A DNA stretch of 40,094 nt from assembly GCA_903889655.1 (NCBI GenBank), contig CAISYL010000212.1, positions 1-40,094 on the forward strand, given 5' to 3'. Made by a program: the position numbers and the translations under genes. Numbering within the stretch: the stretch's first letter is position 1; every line of letters starts with the position of its first letter. The notes under the pieces were generated by a model. The model saw only the letters and a program-made list of their open reading frames with translations. It was not told the origin of the DNA and searched no databases. This DNA is from an uncultured Alphaproteobacteria bacterium (lineage in GTDB: Bacteria > Pseudomonadota > Alphaproteobacteria > Parvibaculales > Parvibaculaceae). This document shows positions 32,684 to 40,094 of the stretch, piece by piece.

Positions 32684-32845
32684 ATGTCCCAATCCGAAAA
32701 CTGGCGCCTGAAGGCTCTGAAATATGTGAGCCTCGCGCGCAATCCAGGCGACGTCGCCCTGAAGCGGCGTTTCCTGATGCTGGCGACCGCCTGCATGCGT
32801 CATGCGGTAAAGCTCGTCACGCCGCCGAAGCCGAACGGGCGCTGA
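32684..32845 (+). CDS. Very small conserved-type hypothetical protein
   Basis: 53 residues, MSQSENWRLKAL onward, with NPGDVALKRRFLMLATACMR in the middle. The pattern WR.KA..Y..LA....D..LKR..L.LA.AC is shared by many 50-60 residue alphaproteobacterial proteins of unknown role; this is from memory of the pattern. It is predicted to be two helices. The ribosome site is weak. Confidence 0.5.
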   Translation: MSQSENWRLKALKYVSLARNPGDVALKRRFLMLATACMRHAVKLVTPPKPNGR

Positions 32846-32860
32846 GCCGGTCCGACGGGC

Positions 32861-33172
32861 TTACCACCATCCTTCGTGACGATAGGCATGGCGCTCCCAC
32901 CGGTCTTCCACCGGCCGGCAGCGGTCGCCGTCCTCGTCGCAGATCAATTGCTGGCAGTCGTCCCCGTCCCAGTCGCATTCCGTTCTGTAGGTATGCTCGG
33001 GCCGTACGTAGCGGCAATCGTCGCCGTCCCAGTCGCACTGGACCTGGGGGCGATCGTAACGGTCATAGCCGTCGTCATCGGCCCGTGCCGCACCGGCTCC
33101 CGCGCTGAGAGCGCCGAAGCCCGCTGCCGTCGCGACCGCCAGCATCAGCGCAAATTTCCTGAACCGTTTCAT
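32861..33172 (-). CDS. Secreted Asp/Cys-repeat protein
   Basis: 103 residues from ATG 33172, with GAGGAG 7 bases upstream. A signal peptide ends GAGAARA (about residue 32). The mature part holds three like units: CDWDGDDC, CDWDGDDC and CDEDGDRC, each an acidic D-x-D-G-D loop bracketed by Cys, separated by Arg/Tyr-rich linkers. D-x-D-G-D resembles Ca2+-binding loops, but full EF-hand helices are absent. The six Cys could form disulphides in the periplasm. No family recognised. The end is His/Trp-rich (ERHAYRHEGWW). It lies 105 bases from tRNA-Thr on the same strand. Confidence 0.75.
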   Translation of the reverse strand: MKRFRKFALMLAVATAAGFGALSAGAGAARADDDGYDRYDRPQVQCDWDGDDCRYVRPEHTYRTECDWDGDDCQQLICDEDGDRCRPVEDRWERHAYRHEGWW

Positions 33173-33277
33173 GGGTCCACTCCTCGAAGACGCTCCCCAG
33201 GCGAGGAGCGAGGGTGGGCCTTGCAGGCTGAACCCGCCGTGAACGGGCCGTTTAGGTGGAGATATGCGGGGGAAGGC

Positions 33278-33352
<75 letters not shown>

Positions 33353-33551
33353 CGCTTCGGAGGCCCCGGCGAACCGGGGGCGAAAGGGAGGGCGGGCCGG
33401 GCGAAGCAGGCCGAACCCCTTTTCGGGCGGGCGGAAAGTGCCACAGCCCACCCCCCTCATGCAACAGGGAATGGACCTTTGCCCACAGGCTGTTGACGCC
33501 CGGTTAGCGATGGGCCATATGCGAGGTCCAGATGGAGCTTCGAAAAAGCCG

Positions 33552-33743
33552 ATGAGCATGAAACCCAAGGCCGACGACAACCAGACCCGCGCCCCCCACG
33601 GTCAGGGCCCCGCCCGCAGTCAGCAGGCGAAGGAAGCCCGCCTCGCCGAGGCGCTGCGCGCCAATCTCCGCAAGCGCAAAGCCCAGGCCAAAGGCCGCGA
33701 TGCCGACGCCGCTGCGCCGGAAAAAGGCCCCAAAGGCAAGTAA
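33552..33743 (+). CDS. Small Lys/Arg-rich hypothetical protein
   Basis: 63 residues from ATG 33552 (an ATG at 33558 is also possible). It is strongly basic: [20 protein letters not shown] is a predicted helix, followed by [20 protein letters not shown]. Proteins with this LxxALRxNLxKRKxQ pattern occur next to murA in Alphaproteobacteria; this is recollection, not a search. It is 116 bases upstream of murA. The function is unknown. Confidence 0.65.
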   Translation: MSMKPKADDNQTRAPHGQGPARSQQAKEARLAEALRANLRKRKAQAKGRDADAAAPEKGPKGK

Positions 33744-33859
33744 CAGTCGCGTCCGCCGGCCATCGGGCCGGCCGGGCCCGTGACTCTTCCGGCCCGCCCC
33801 CCTATAAATCCGGGGATGTTCGGGGCATATGGGCTCCGGGCTCCGGCATCGGACCCATC

Positions 33860-35122
33860 ATGGACACCATTCACATTCGCGGCGGCCGCAGGCTTTCGGG
33901 CTCGATTCCGATCAGCGGCGCGAAAAACGCAGCCCTTCCCCTGATGACGGCGGCCCTGCTGACGGCCGAGCCGGTCAAATTCACCAATGTTCCGGCCCTG
34001 ACCGACGTGCGCTCGCTGGCCAAGCTCCTCGGCGTGCTTGGCTCGAGCGTCGAGCGCAACGGCGACAGCGTGACGATCTCGACGCCCGAGATCACCTCGA
34101 CCACCGCGCCCTACGAAATCGTCTCGCAGTTCCGCGCGAGCTTCTGGGTGCTCGGGCCGCTCGTCGCCCGCTGCCGCGAGGCCAAGGTCTCGCTGCCCGG
34201 CGGCTGCGCCATCGGTGCGCGGCCTGTCGATCTCTATATCAAGGGCCTCCAGAAGATGGGCGCCGAGATCGACCTCGTCGAAGGCTATGTGCTGGCCAAG
34301 GCTCCCGACGGCCTCAAGGGCACGGTCATCCGCTCTCCCATCGTTTCGGTCGGCGTCACCCACACGCTGATGATGGCGGCGACGCTCGCCGACGGCGAAA
34401 CGATCCTCGAAAACGCGGCCCGCGAGCCGGAAGTCTCCGACCTCGCGCATTGCCTCGTCTCGATGGGTGCGAAGATCGAAGGCATCGGCACCTCGACGCT
34501 CCGCATCGAAGGCGTCGAGAAGCTGAAGGGCACCACCCATCGCGTCATCGCCGACCGCATCGAGGCCGGCACCTATGCGATCGCCGCCGCCATGACCGGC
34601 GGCGAGGTGACGCTCGAAGGCGTCGAGGCCGAAACCTTCGACGCGGCGCTTTCCGTGCTGCGTGCGGCGGGCGCCGGTGTCGACGTCCAGCAGGGCCAGG
34701 TCCGCATCTTCAGGAACGGCGAAAGGCTGCAGGCGACGAACGTCGTGACGCAGGTTTTCCCGGGCTTCCCGACAGATTTGCAGGCCCAGTTCATGGCGCT
34801 GATGACGACGGCGGACGGTGAATCCGAAATCACCGAGACGATCTTCGAAAACCGCTTCATGCATGTGCAGGAACTGGCGCGCTTCGGCGCCGACATTTCG
34901 CTCCACGGCGACAAGGCGCTGGTGCGCGGCGTGGAGAAGCTGAAGGCCGCTCCCGTCATGGCGAGCGACCTGCGCGCCTCGGCGGCGCTGATCGTCGCCG
35001 CGCTCGCCGCCGAAGGCGAGACCACCATCAACCGCGTCTATCATCTCGATCGCGGCTTCGAGCGCATGGAAGAAAAGCTCGGCGCCTGCGGTGCCGAGAT
35101 CTGGCGCGCGAAAGCGTCTTGA
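33860..35122 (+). CDS. murA: UDP-N-acetylglucosamine 1-carboxyvinyltransferase
   Basis: 420 residues, the family norm. It transfers enolpyruvate from PEP to UDP-GlcNAc, the first committed step of peptidoglycan synthesis, in the cytoplasm. Lys22-Asn23 in SGAKNAALP and Cys116 in [11 protein letters not shown] are the catalytic residues; Cys116 is the residue alkylated by fosfomycin in sensitive enzymes, so the protein should be sensitive. The inside-out barrel's second half, [20 protein letters not shown], is intact. It is followed by a DUF2948 gene after 13 bases. Confidence 0.97.
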   Translation: MDTIHIRGGRRLSGSIPISGAKNAALPLMTAALLTAEPVKFTNVPALTDVRSLAKLLGVLGSSVERNGDSVTISTPEITSTTAPYEIVSQFRASFWVLGPLVARCREAKVSLPGGCAIGARPVDLYIKGLQKMGAEIDLVEGYVLAKAPDGLKGTVIRSPIVSVGVTHTLMMAATLADGETILENAAREPEVSDLAHCLVSMGAKIEGIGTSTLRIEGVEKLKGTTHRVIADRIEAGTYAIAAAMTGGEVTLEGVEAETFDAALSVLRAAGAGVDVQQGQVRIFRNGERLQATNVVTQVFPGFPTDLQAQFMALMTTADGESEITETIFENRFMHVQELARFGADISLHGDKALVRGVEKLKAAPVMASDLRASAALIVAALAAEGETTINRVYHLDRGFERMEEKLGACGAEIWRAKAS

Positions 35123-35135
35123 GGACAGGGGACCG

Positions 35136-35588
35136 ATGAGCGATTTGCGGCTGAGTGCGGAAGACGCTGCCGATCTCGAAGTGATCTCGGCCTTTCTGCA
35201 GGACGCGGTGACGAAGGTCGGCGATCTCGCTTTTTTGCCGAGCGCGCGGCGCTTCGCGATGGTGCTGAACCGCTTTCGCTGGGAAGGCGAGACCGCGACC
35301 GGCAAGAGCGCGGGCGCGCTGCGCACGCATGAACGCGTGCGCGCCGGTCTGCATTTCGAAAATGTCCTGAAGGCGCAGGCGCGCGGCATCCGTCAGGACC
35401 ATGCCGACGGCGTGCTGAACCTTCTCGCCCTCCGCTTCGAGGAACTCGATACGCCGTCCGGCATCGTGATCCTGACCTTCTCCGGCGGCGGCGAGCTCAG
35501 GCTTGAAGTCGAGGCGCTCGATGCGCATCTCTCGGATCTCGGCCTCGTCTGGCCGACGCCGAACCTTCCCGAACACGATCTCGGTTAA
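35136..35588 (+). CDS. DUF2948 family protein
   Basis: 150 residues. The length and conserved phrases (LSAEDAADLEVISAFLQDAV near the start, RFAMVLNRFRWE, GVLNLLALRFE, PSGIVILTFSGGGELRL) match DUF2948, an alphaproteobacterial family of unknown function found between murA and hisD. There is no signal peptide or membrane segment. GGACAGGGG precedes the ATG, and the hisD start follows the stop by 2 bases, so the three form one operon. Confidence 0.9.
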   Translation: MSDLRLSAEDAADLEVISAFLQDAVTKVGDLAFLPSARRFAMVLNRFRWEGETATGKSAGALRTHERVRAGLHFENVLKAQARGIRQDHADGVLNLLALRFEELDTPSGIVILTFSGGGELRLEVEALDAHLSDLGLVWPTPNLPEHDLG

Positions 35589-35590
35589 TC

Positions 35591-36883
35591 ATGGCCATCC
35601 GACTGGACGCATCAACGCCCGACTTCGAGCGGGCCTTCGAAACGCTGCTCGCGGGCAAGCGCGAATCCTCCGTCGACGTCAACGACGCCGTGGCGAAGAT
35701 CATTGCGGATGTCCGCACGCGTGGCGATGCGGCCCTGATCGAACTCACGAATAAATTCGACCGTCTGTCTCTGACGCCCGAAACGCTCCGCATCCCCGAC
35801 GCCGATCTCGATGCGGCGGTGAAAGCCTGCGATGCGACGACCCTCGATGCGCTGAAGCTCGCCAAGACCCGTATCGAAGCCTATCACGCCCGTCAGAAGC
35901 CGGCGGATGCGCGCTATACGGACGAGCAAGGCGTCGAGCTCGGTCATCGCTGGACGCCGGTCGGCGCCGTCGGCCTCTATGTGCCGGGCGGCACCGCGAA
36001 TTATCCAAGCTCCGTGCTGATGAACGCGGTTCCCGCGAAGGTCGCGGGCGTTCGCCGCGTCGTCATGGTCGTGCCGACGCCGGACGGCAAGGTCAATCCT
36101 CTGGTGCTCGCCGCCGCCCGTCTCGCCGGTGTCGACGAGGTCTATCGCGTCGGCGGCGCGCAGGCGGTGGCGGCGCTCGCCTACGGCACCGCGACCGTCA
36201 AGCCGGTCGACAAGATCGTCGGTCCGGGCAATGCCTTCGTCGCCGCCGCCAAGCGCCAGGTTTTCGGCATCGTCGGCATCGACATGATCGCGGGCCCGTC
36301 GGAAATTCTCGTCGTCGCCGATGGCAAGAACGATCCGGCCTGGATCGCTGCCGATCTCCTGTCGCAGGCCGAACATGACGAAAGTTCGCAGTCGATCCTG
36401 ATCACCGACCATGTCGCTTTCGCGACCCGCGTCGAGGAAGCGGTCGCCTCCCAGTTGAAGCTGCTGCCGCGCGAAGCGACGGCGACGAAGAGCTGGGCCG
36501 ATTTTGGCGCGGTCATCATCGTGAAGTCGCTTGCCGACGCCGTGCCGCTGGTCGACCGGCTCGCGCCCGAACATCTCGAAATCGCCGTCGACGATCCGGA
36601 GCCGCTCGCCGCCGCGATCTCCAATGCCGGTGCGATCTTCCTCGGTCGCTACACGCCGGAGGCGGTAGGCGACTATGTGGCGGGCTCCAACCACGTATTG
36701 CCGACGGCCCGCAGCGCGCGCTTCTCGTCGGGCCTCAACGTGCTCGACTTCATGAAACGCACCTCGATCGTCCGCTGCGACGCGGCGTCTCTGGCCGCTA
36801 TCGGCCCGGCCGCCGTCGCGCTCGCCGCCGCCGAGGGACTTCAGGCGCATGGCCGCTCGGTATCGATCAGGCTGAATAAGTAA
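35591..36883 (+). CDS. hisD: Histidinol dehydrogenase
   Basis: 430 residues. It oxidises L-histidinol to histidine in two NAD-dependent steps, with zinc. Family stretches are clear: [22 protein letters not shown], given here as two parts of one signature, [32 protein letters not shown] and [15 protein letters not shown], the HisD signature, then AEHDESSQS, where the zinc-binding Gln/His lie, and APEHLEI near residue 325. It is in the same operon as murA and DUF2948. Confidence 0.97.
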   Translation: MAIRLDASTPDFERAFETLLAGKRESSVDVNDAVAKIIADVRTRGDAALIELTNKFDRLSLTPETLRIPDADLDAAVKACDATTLDALKLAKTRIEAYHARQKPADARYTDEQGVELGHRWTPVGAVGLYVPGGTANYPSSVLMNAVPAKVAGVRRVVMVVPTPDGKVNPLVLAAARLAGVDEVYRVGGAQAVAALAYGTATVKPVDKIVGPGNAFVAAAKRQVFGIVGIDMIAGPSEILVVADGKNDPAWIAADLLSQAEHDESSQSILITDHVAFATRVEEAVASQLKLLPREATATKSWADFGAVIIVKSLADAVPLVDRLAPEHLEIAVDDPEPLAAAISNAGAIFLGRYTPEAVGDYVAGSNHVLPTARSARFSSGLNVLDFMKRTSIVRCDAASLAAIGPAAVALAAAEGLQAHGRSVSIRLNK

Positions 36884-36960
36884 GGCTGCGGGCTCCCGCT
36901 CGCATCTCTCCCGCAAATCGGCTTAAAGTGGCCGCGCTGAAACGCGTGAAGACCGGGTCC

Positions 36961-37449
36961 ATGGACGCTTCGGACGACAGATCGACTTTCCGCATCGCCG
37001 AGCTTGTGCTCGACGAGAAGACGGTCGTGCGCCGCAGTCCCGACGTCGAGCATGAGCGCAAGGTCGCGATCTTCGATCTGCTGGAGGAAAACAGCTTCGC
37101 GCCGACCGGCAGCCCCGGCGGGCCCTACAAGCTGCATCTGGCGATCGAGGAAAGCCGTCTCGTCTTCGACATAAGGCTCGAGGACGGAAACGAGCATGGC
37201 AAGATCATGTTGTCGCTGACGCCTTTCCGAAAGATCATCAAGGACTATTTCCTGATCTGCGAAAGCTATTACGACGCGATCAAGACGGCGGCGCCGACCC
37301 AGATCGAGGCGATCGATATGGGCCGTCGCGGGCTCCACAATGAAGGCTCGCAGCTTCTGAAAGAACGCCTCGCAGGCAAGGTCGACATCGATTTCGATAC
37401 GGCGCGGCGCCTTTTCACGCTGATCTGCGTCCTCCACATCAAGGGTTGA
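36961..37449 (+). CDS. UPF0262 family protein
   Basis: 162 residues from ATG 36961; a GTG at 36928 would add 11. UPF0262 members are about 160 residues, favouring the ATG. Characteristic phrases are [45 protein letters not shown] and ESYYDAI. It is confined mainly to Alphaproteobacteria and has no known function. The next gene starts 4 bases after its stop, an arrangement often seen for this pair. Confidence 0.88.
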   Translation: MDASDDRSTFRIAELVLDEKTVVRRSPDVEHERKVAIFDLLEENSFAPTGSPGGPYKLHLAIEESRLVFDIRLEDGNEHGKIMLSLTPFRKIIKDYFLICESYYDAIKTAAPTQIEAIDMGRRGLHNEGSQLLKERLAGKVDIDFDTARRLFTLICVLHIKG

Positions 37450-37453
37450 TGCG

Positions 37454-37912
37454 GTGGCTGGCGACAACAAGCTCCCGGGCTCCATCCTTTTCGTCTGCAA
37501 CCTCAATGCGGTCCGCTCGCCCATGGCGGAAGCCCTGACGAAGTCGCTGTACGGCAAGCGCGCCTATATCGATTCCGCCGGTCTCGAACCGCGCGAGCGC
37601 GATCCCTTCGTCATCTGCGTGATGAGCGAGATCGACGTCGACATGGCCGAGGATCATCCGATGGATGTCGAGGAGATCAATATCGGCTCCTTCGACCTCG
37701 TGATCTGCCTGACGGAAGAAGCGCGCGCCCGGGTGGCCGAGCTGACGCGCGGCCAGGCTGTCGATGTCGAGTTCTGGCCGACCATCGATCCCTTCGCCGC
37801 CGGCGAGCAGGGAAGCCGCGAACAGAAGCTCGAAGCCTATCGCCTCCTGCGCGACGACCTCCGCCGCCTGATCGAGACGCGCTTCGGAGCCGCTGAAAAG
37901 AAGGCCGGTTGA
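37454..37912 (+). CDS. Low-molecular-weight protein-tyrosine-phosphatase-like protein
   Basis: 152 residues from GTG 37454, with AAGGG at 8 bases. The P-loop is Cys15-N-L-N-A-V-Arg21-Ser22, a C-x5-R-S loop, and an Asp in WPTIDPF is in the position of the general acid. This is the low-molecular-weight phosphatase / arsenate-reductase fold. The loop differs from the usual C-x-G-N-x-C-R-S by having no Gly and no second Cys, so activity as a Tyr phosphatase or arsenate reductase is not assured. It is co-transcribed with UPF0262. Confidence 0.85.
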   Translation: MAGDNKLPGSILFVCNLNAVRSPMAEALTKSLYGKRAYIDSAGLEPRERDPFVICVMSEIDVDMAEDHPMDVEEINIGSFDLVICLTEEARARVAELTRGQAVDVEFWPTIDPFAAGEQGSREQKLEAYRLLRDDLRRLIETRFGAAEKKAG

Positions 37913-37970
37913 GCTCCGCCGGGCGGATTTCGGCGATAAATCAAAGGTTTGTAGGGGCTACACTGCGGCT

Positions 37971-37994
37971 AAGGGGCCTCCGCCCCTTGATTTT
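37971..37994 (+). terminator. Rho-independent terminator before infA
   Basis: AAGGGGC (37971-37977), loop CTCC, GCCCCTT (37982-37988), then GATTTT. The 7-bp stem follows the phosphatase stop by 58 bases and separates the hisD-side unit from infA. Confidence 0.7.
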
Positions 37995-38040
37995 GGCCGG
38001 GTTTATGCTCATTCTCCCGCCAAATCTCAAAGGAATATGA

Positions 38041-38259
38041 ATGTCTAAAGAAGAACTGCTTGAGTTCCCGGGCGTCGTGACGGAATTGCTTCCGAATGCG
38101 ACGTTCCGCGTGAAGCTCGAGAACGAACACGAAGTCATCGCCCATACCGCCGGCAAGATGCGCAAGAACCGCATCCGTGTCCTCGCCGGCGATAAGGTGC
38201 TTGTCGAAATGACGCCCTACGATCTGACCAAGGGCCGGATCACCTACCGCTTCAAGTAA
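38041..38259 (+). CDS. infA: Translation initiation factor IF-1
   Basis: 72 residues, a single S1/OB domain. [20 protein letters not shown] (start) and [20 protein letters not shown], then [18 protein letters not shown], are the typical IF-1 sequence. It blocks the ribosomal A site during initiation. AAAGGAAT lies just before the ATG. It has its own promoter after the terminator. Confidence 0.97.
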   Translation: MSKEELLEFPGVVTELLPNATFRVKLENEHEVIAHTAGKMRKNRIRVLAGDKVLVEMTPYDLTKGRITYRFK

Positions 38260-38308
38260 GCGGACGGCGGGGGTTCTCGATGATGAGCCCCGTGCCTCTG
38301 GCGCCGTC

Positions 38309-38914
38309 ATGACCCCTCCCGCAAAAACCCTTCCCGCCAAACCGCGTCTCGTCCTCGCCAGCGCCTCGCCGCGCCGTCTGGCGCTGCTTGCCCAGATCGG
38401 CGTCGGACCCGACCGGGTTTGCGCGGCCGATCTCGATGAAACGCCGGGCAAGGCTGAGTTGCCGCGTGAACATGCCCGTCGCCTCGCCCGCGAAAAGGCG
38501 GAAGCGGTGGCGAAGCTCGAAGCCGGTGCGCTGGTGCTGGCCGCCGATACGGTGGTCGCCTGCGGGCGCCGCATTCTCCCCAAGGCCGAAACCGAAGCGC
38601 AGGCGCGGGCCTGCCTGGCGCTCCTGTCGGGACGCGGCCATCGCGTCTATACGGCGGTGGTGCTTCTCCGCCCCGACGGAAAGCTCGCCGAACGCGTGAG
38701 CGACACCCGCGTCGCCTTCAAGCGCCTGTCGCCGGCTGAAATCGACGCCTATATCGAACATGGTGAATGGCACGGCAAGGCAGGGGGCTATGCTATTCAG
38801 GGCCACGCCGCGGCCTTCGTCCGCTTGCTGACCGGGTCCTATACCGGCGTGGTCGGATTGCCGCTGTTCGAGACCGCCGCGCTGTTGACAGGAGCGGGTT
38901 TCCCTCTCCGCTGA
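38309..38914 (+). CDS. maf: Maf-family nucleotide pyrophosphatase
   Basis: 201 residues. It hydrolyses non-canonical or modified NTPs to monophosphates. Signatures are LASASPRR (17-24), [11 protein letters not shown], and [16 protein letters not shown] near residue 155, the GGYAIQG form of YhdE-type dTTP/UTP pyrophosphatases. The infA-maf-rng order is common in this class. The ribosome site before the ATG is weak; the gene starts 49 bases after infA, likely co-transcribed. Confidence 0.93.
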   Translation: MTPPAKTLPAKPRLVLASASPRRLALLAQIGVGPDRVCAADLDETPGKAELPREHARRLAREKAEAVAKLEAGALVLAADTVVACGRRILPKAETEAQARACLALLSGRGHRVYTAVVLLRPDGKLAERVSDTRVAFKRLSPAEIDAYIEHGEWHGKAGGYAIQGHAAAFVRLLTGSYTGVVGLPLFETAALLTGAGFPLR

Positions 38915-39004
38915 CAACGGTGTTAGGATCGTCCAAACAGGGGTCGCGAAGGGGGAGATAAGCCGGTACGTCGGGGGGTGTGCCGGTGTTGCTCAAGGGT
39001 TTTC

Positions 39005-40094
39005 ATGTCCGAGGAAGTGCTGATCAATGTAGGCCCCGGCGAAACGCGCGTCGCGGTCGTCGAGAATGGCCGTCCCGTGGAGCTCATCCTCGAGCGAACC
39101 ATGGAAGACGACGTCAAGGCGAAGACCGGGCGTGCGGGCCATTCGCTGCTCGGCAACATCTTCCTCGGCCGCGTGCAGCGCGTGCTGCCCGGCATGCAGG
39201 CCGCCTTTGTCGAGATCGGGCTTGAGCGCGCGGGCTTTCTCGGCGCGCGCGAGGCGCGCTGCCTCTGCGAGCTGACGCATCTCGACGAACATATCCTGCC
39301 ACCGATCAGCGCCTGCGTGACCGAAGGCCAGACGATCCTCGTCCAGGCGACGAAGGATCCCATCGGCGACAAGGGCGCGCGGCTTTCCGCCAACGTCACC
39401 ATTCCGGGTCGCCTTCTCGTGCTGGTTCCGAACCAGTCCGGCGTCGCGCTCTCGCGCCGCATCGAGGACGAGACGGAACGCGAAAGGCTGACGGCGCTTG
39501 TCGAGGAGATGATCGCGCGTTTCGGTTCGATGGGCGTCACCGGCGAGCCGGCGGGCTTCATCGTCCGCACGGCGGCCATCGGCGCGACGGTCGACGATAT
39601 CGCGGCCGATGCGCGCATGCTGGCCGAGGAATGGCGCAAGGTGCGCGAGATCGAGAAGCGCTCGAATCCGCCCTGCGTCGTCTTCCACGATCTCGATCCG
39701 GTGTCGAAGACGCTGCGCGACTATGTGAGCACCGACACGGCCCGCGTCCTGATCGACGATGCGGATGCCTTCGGCGAGGCGCAGCGTTATGCGCGCCAGG
39801 CCATGCCGGAGCTTCTCGATCGCATCCAGCTTTTCAACGGACCGGGCGCGCTCTTCTCGCTCTACGATATCGATGGCGAGATCGAGCAGGCGCTGGAGCC
39901 GCGCGTCGAATTGAAGTCGGGCGGCTGGATCACCGTCGAGACGACGGAAGCGCTGACTGCGATCGACGTCAATTCCGGACGCTATACCGCTGCGACCGGT
40001 CTCGAGGAAACGAGCGCCAAGATCAATCTCGAAGCGGTGGACGAGATCATCTACCAGCTTCGCCTGCGTGGTACCGGCGGCCTCATCGTCATCG
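39005..40094 (+). CDS. rng: Ribonuclease G (E/G family), 5' part, runs off the window
   Basis: 363 residues are visible, with no stop before the window end. The N-terminal VGPGETRVAVVENG and the S1 domain (SLLGNIFLGRVQRVLPGMQA, then FVEIGLERAGFL) open it, followed by the 5'-sensor and DNase-I-like part with AIDVNSGRYT, which holds one catalytic Asp. It processes rRNA and decays mRNA. The lack of an RNase-E-like extension cannot be judged from this part, but the maf-rng order and N-terminus favour RNase G. Confidence 0.93.
   Translation, partial: MSEEVLINVGPGETRVAVVENGRPVELILERTMEDDVKAKTGRAGHSLLGNIFLGRVQRVLPGMQAAFVEIGLERAGFLGAREARCLCELTHLDEHILPPISACVTEGQTILVQATKDPIGDKGARLSANVTIPGRLLVLVPNQSGVALSRRIEDETERERLTALVEEMIARFGSMGVTGEPAGFIVRTAAIGATVDDIAADARMLAEEWRKVREIEKRSNPPCVVFHDLDPVSKTLRDYVSTDTARVLIDDADAFGEAQRYARQAMPELLDRIQLFNGPGALFSLYDIDGEIEQALEPRVELKSGGWITVETTEALTAIDVNSGRYTAATGLEETSAKINLEAVDEIIYQLRLRGTGGLIVI

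Overview
The window is GC-rich, densely coded chromosomal DNA from an alphaproteobacterium. The strongest evidence is the right-hand block murA - DUF2948 - hisD - UPF0262 - low-molecular-weight phosphatase - infA - maf - RNase G, a housekeeping neighbourhood typical of Alphaproteobacteria. Several palindromic repeat families common in that class fit the same placement. Acyl-CoA dehydrogenases, a thiolase end, a MaoC protein and short-chain dehydrogenases suggest a lipid-degrading metabolism of the Parvibaculum kind, but the genus is inference.

Layout. 1-3.3 kb: the last 15 codons of a thiolase followed by a palindromic element that repeats its C-terminus in other codons; a terminator; an alpha/beta hydrolase divergent from a TetR-MaoC pair across two operator-like palindromes; a stand-alone DnaB-like ATPase. 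3.3-9.9 kb: two acyl-CoA dehydrogenase paralogues, a K+/H+ antiporter, an SDR, a hypothetical gene and a class I amidotransferase. 10-15 kb: proline iminopeptidase, then nrdA and nrdB (aerobic ribonucleotide reductase) with two candidate NrdR boxes on the promoter, a structured leader, and a foreign-looking small gene plus a repeat between the two subunit genes. 15-22.4 kb: a half-size EamA protein, LysR divergent from a metallo-beta-lactamase fold protein, a secreted GH17-like glycosidase, an MFS carrier, and an overlapping three-gene ABC importer for a cobalamin- or siderophore-type ligand. 22.5-31.6 kb: a ferritin-like diiron protein with its IclR-type regulator, a LOG-family protein, photolyase convergent with a SpoU-type RNA methyltransferase, a secreted Tyr/Pro-rich protein, a serine hydrolase, a PRC-barrel protein and an aldehyde dehydrogenase. 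31.6-33.2 kb: a lower-GC islet of tiny genes (a helix-turn-helix protein, a helical protein, an Asp/Cys-repeat secreted protein) with a roughly 100-base nested inverted repeat, lying at the 3' side of tRNA-Thr(GGT). 33.5-40.1 kb: the housekeeping block, ending inside rng.

How the parts work together. Nucleotide supply (nrdA/nrdB), wall-precursor synthesis (murA), histidine synthesis (hisD), translation (infA, tRNA-Thr) and RNA processing (rng) form the core. The catabolic genes come as small regulator-enzyme units (TetR/hydrolase/MaoC, LysR/MBL, IclR/diiron protein). No CRISPR array, transposase, integrase or recognisable defence system is present. The points most worth a second look are the duplicated thiolase tail, the nrd control region with the ORF between the subunits, the islet next to tRNA-Thr, and the DnaB-like ATPase with a fused N-terminal helical module.
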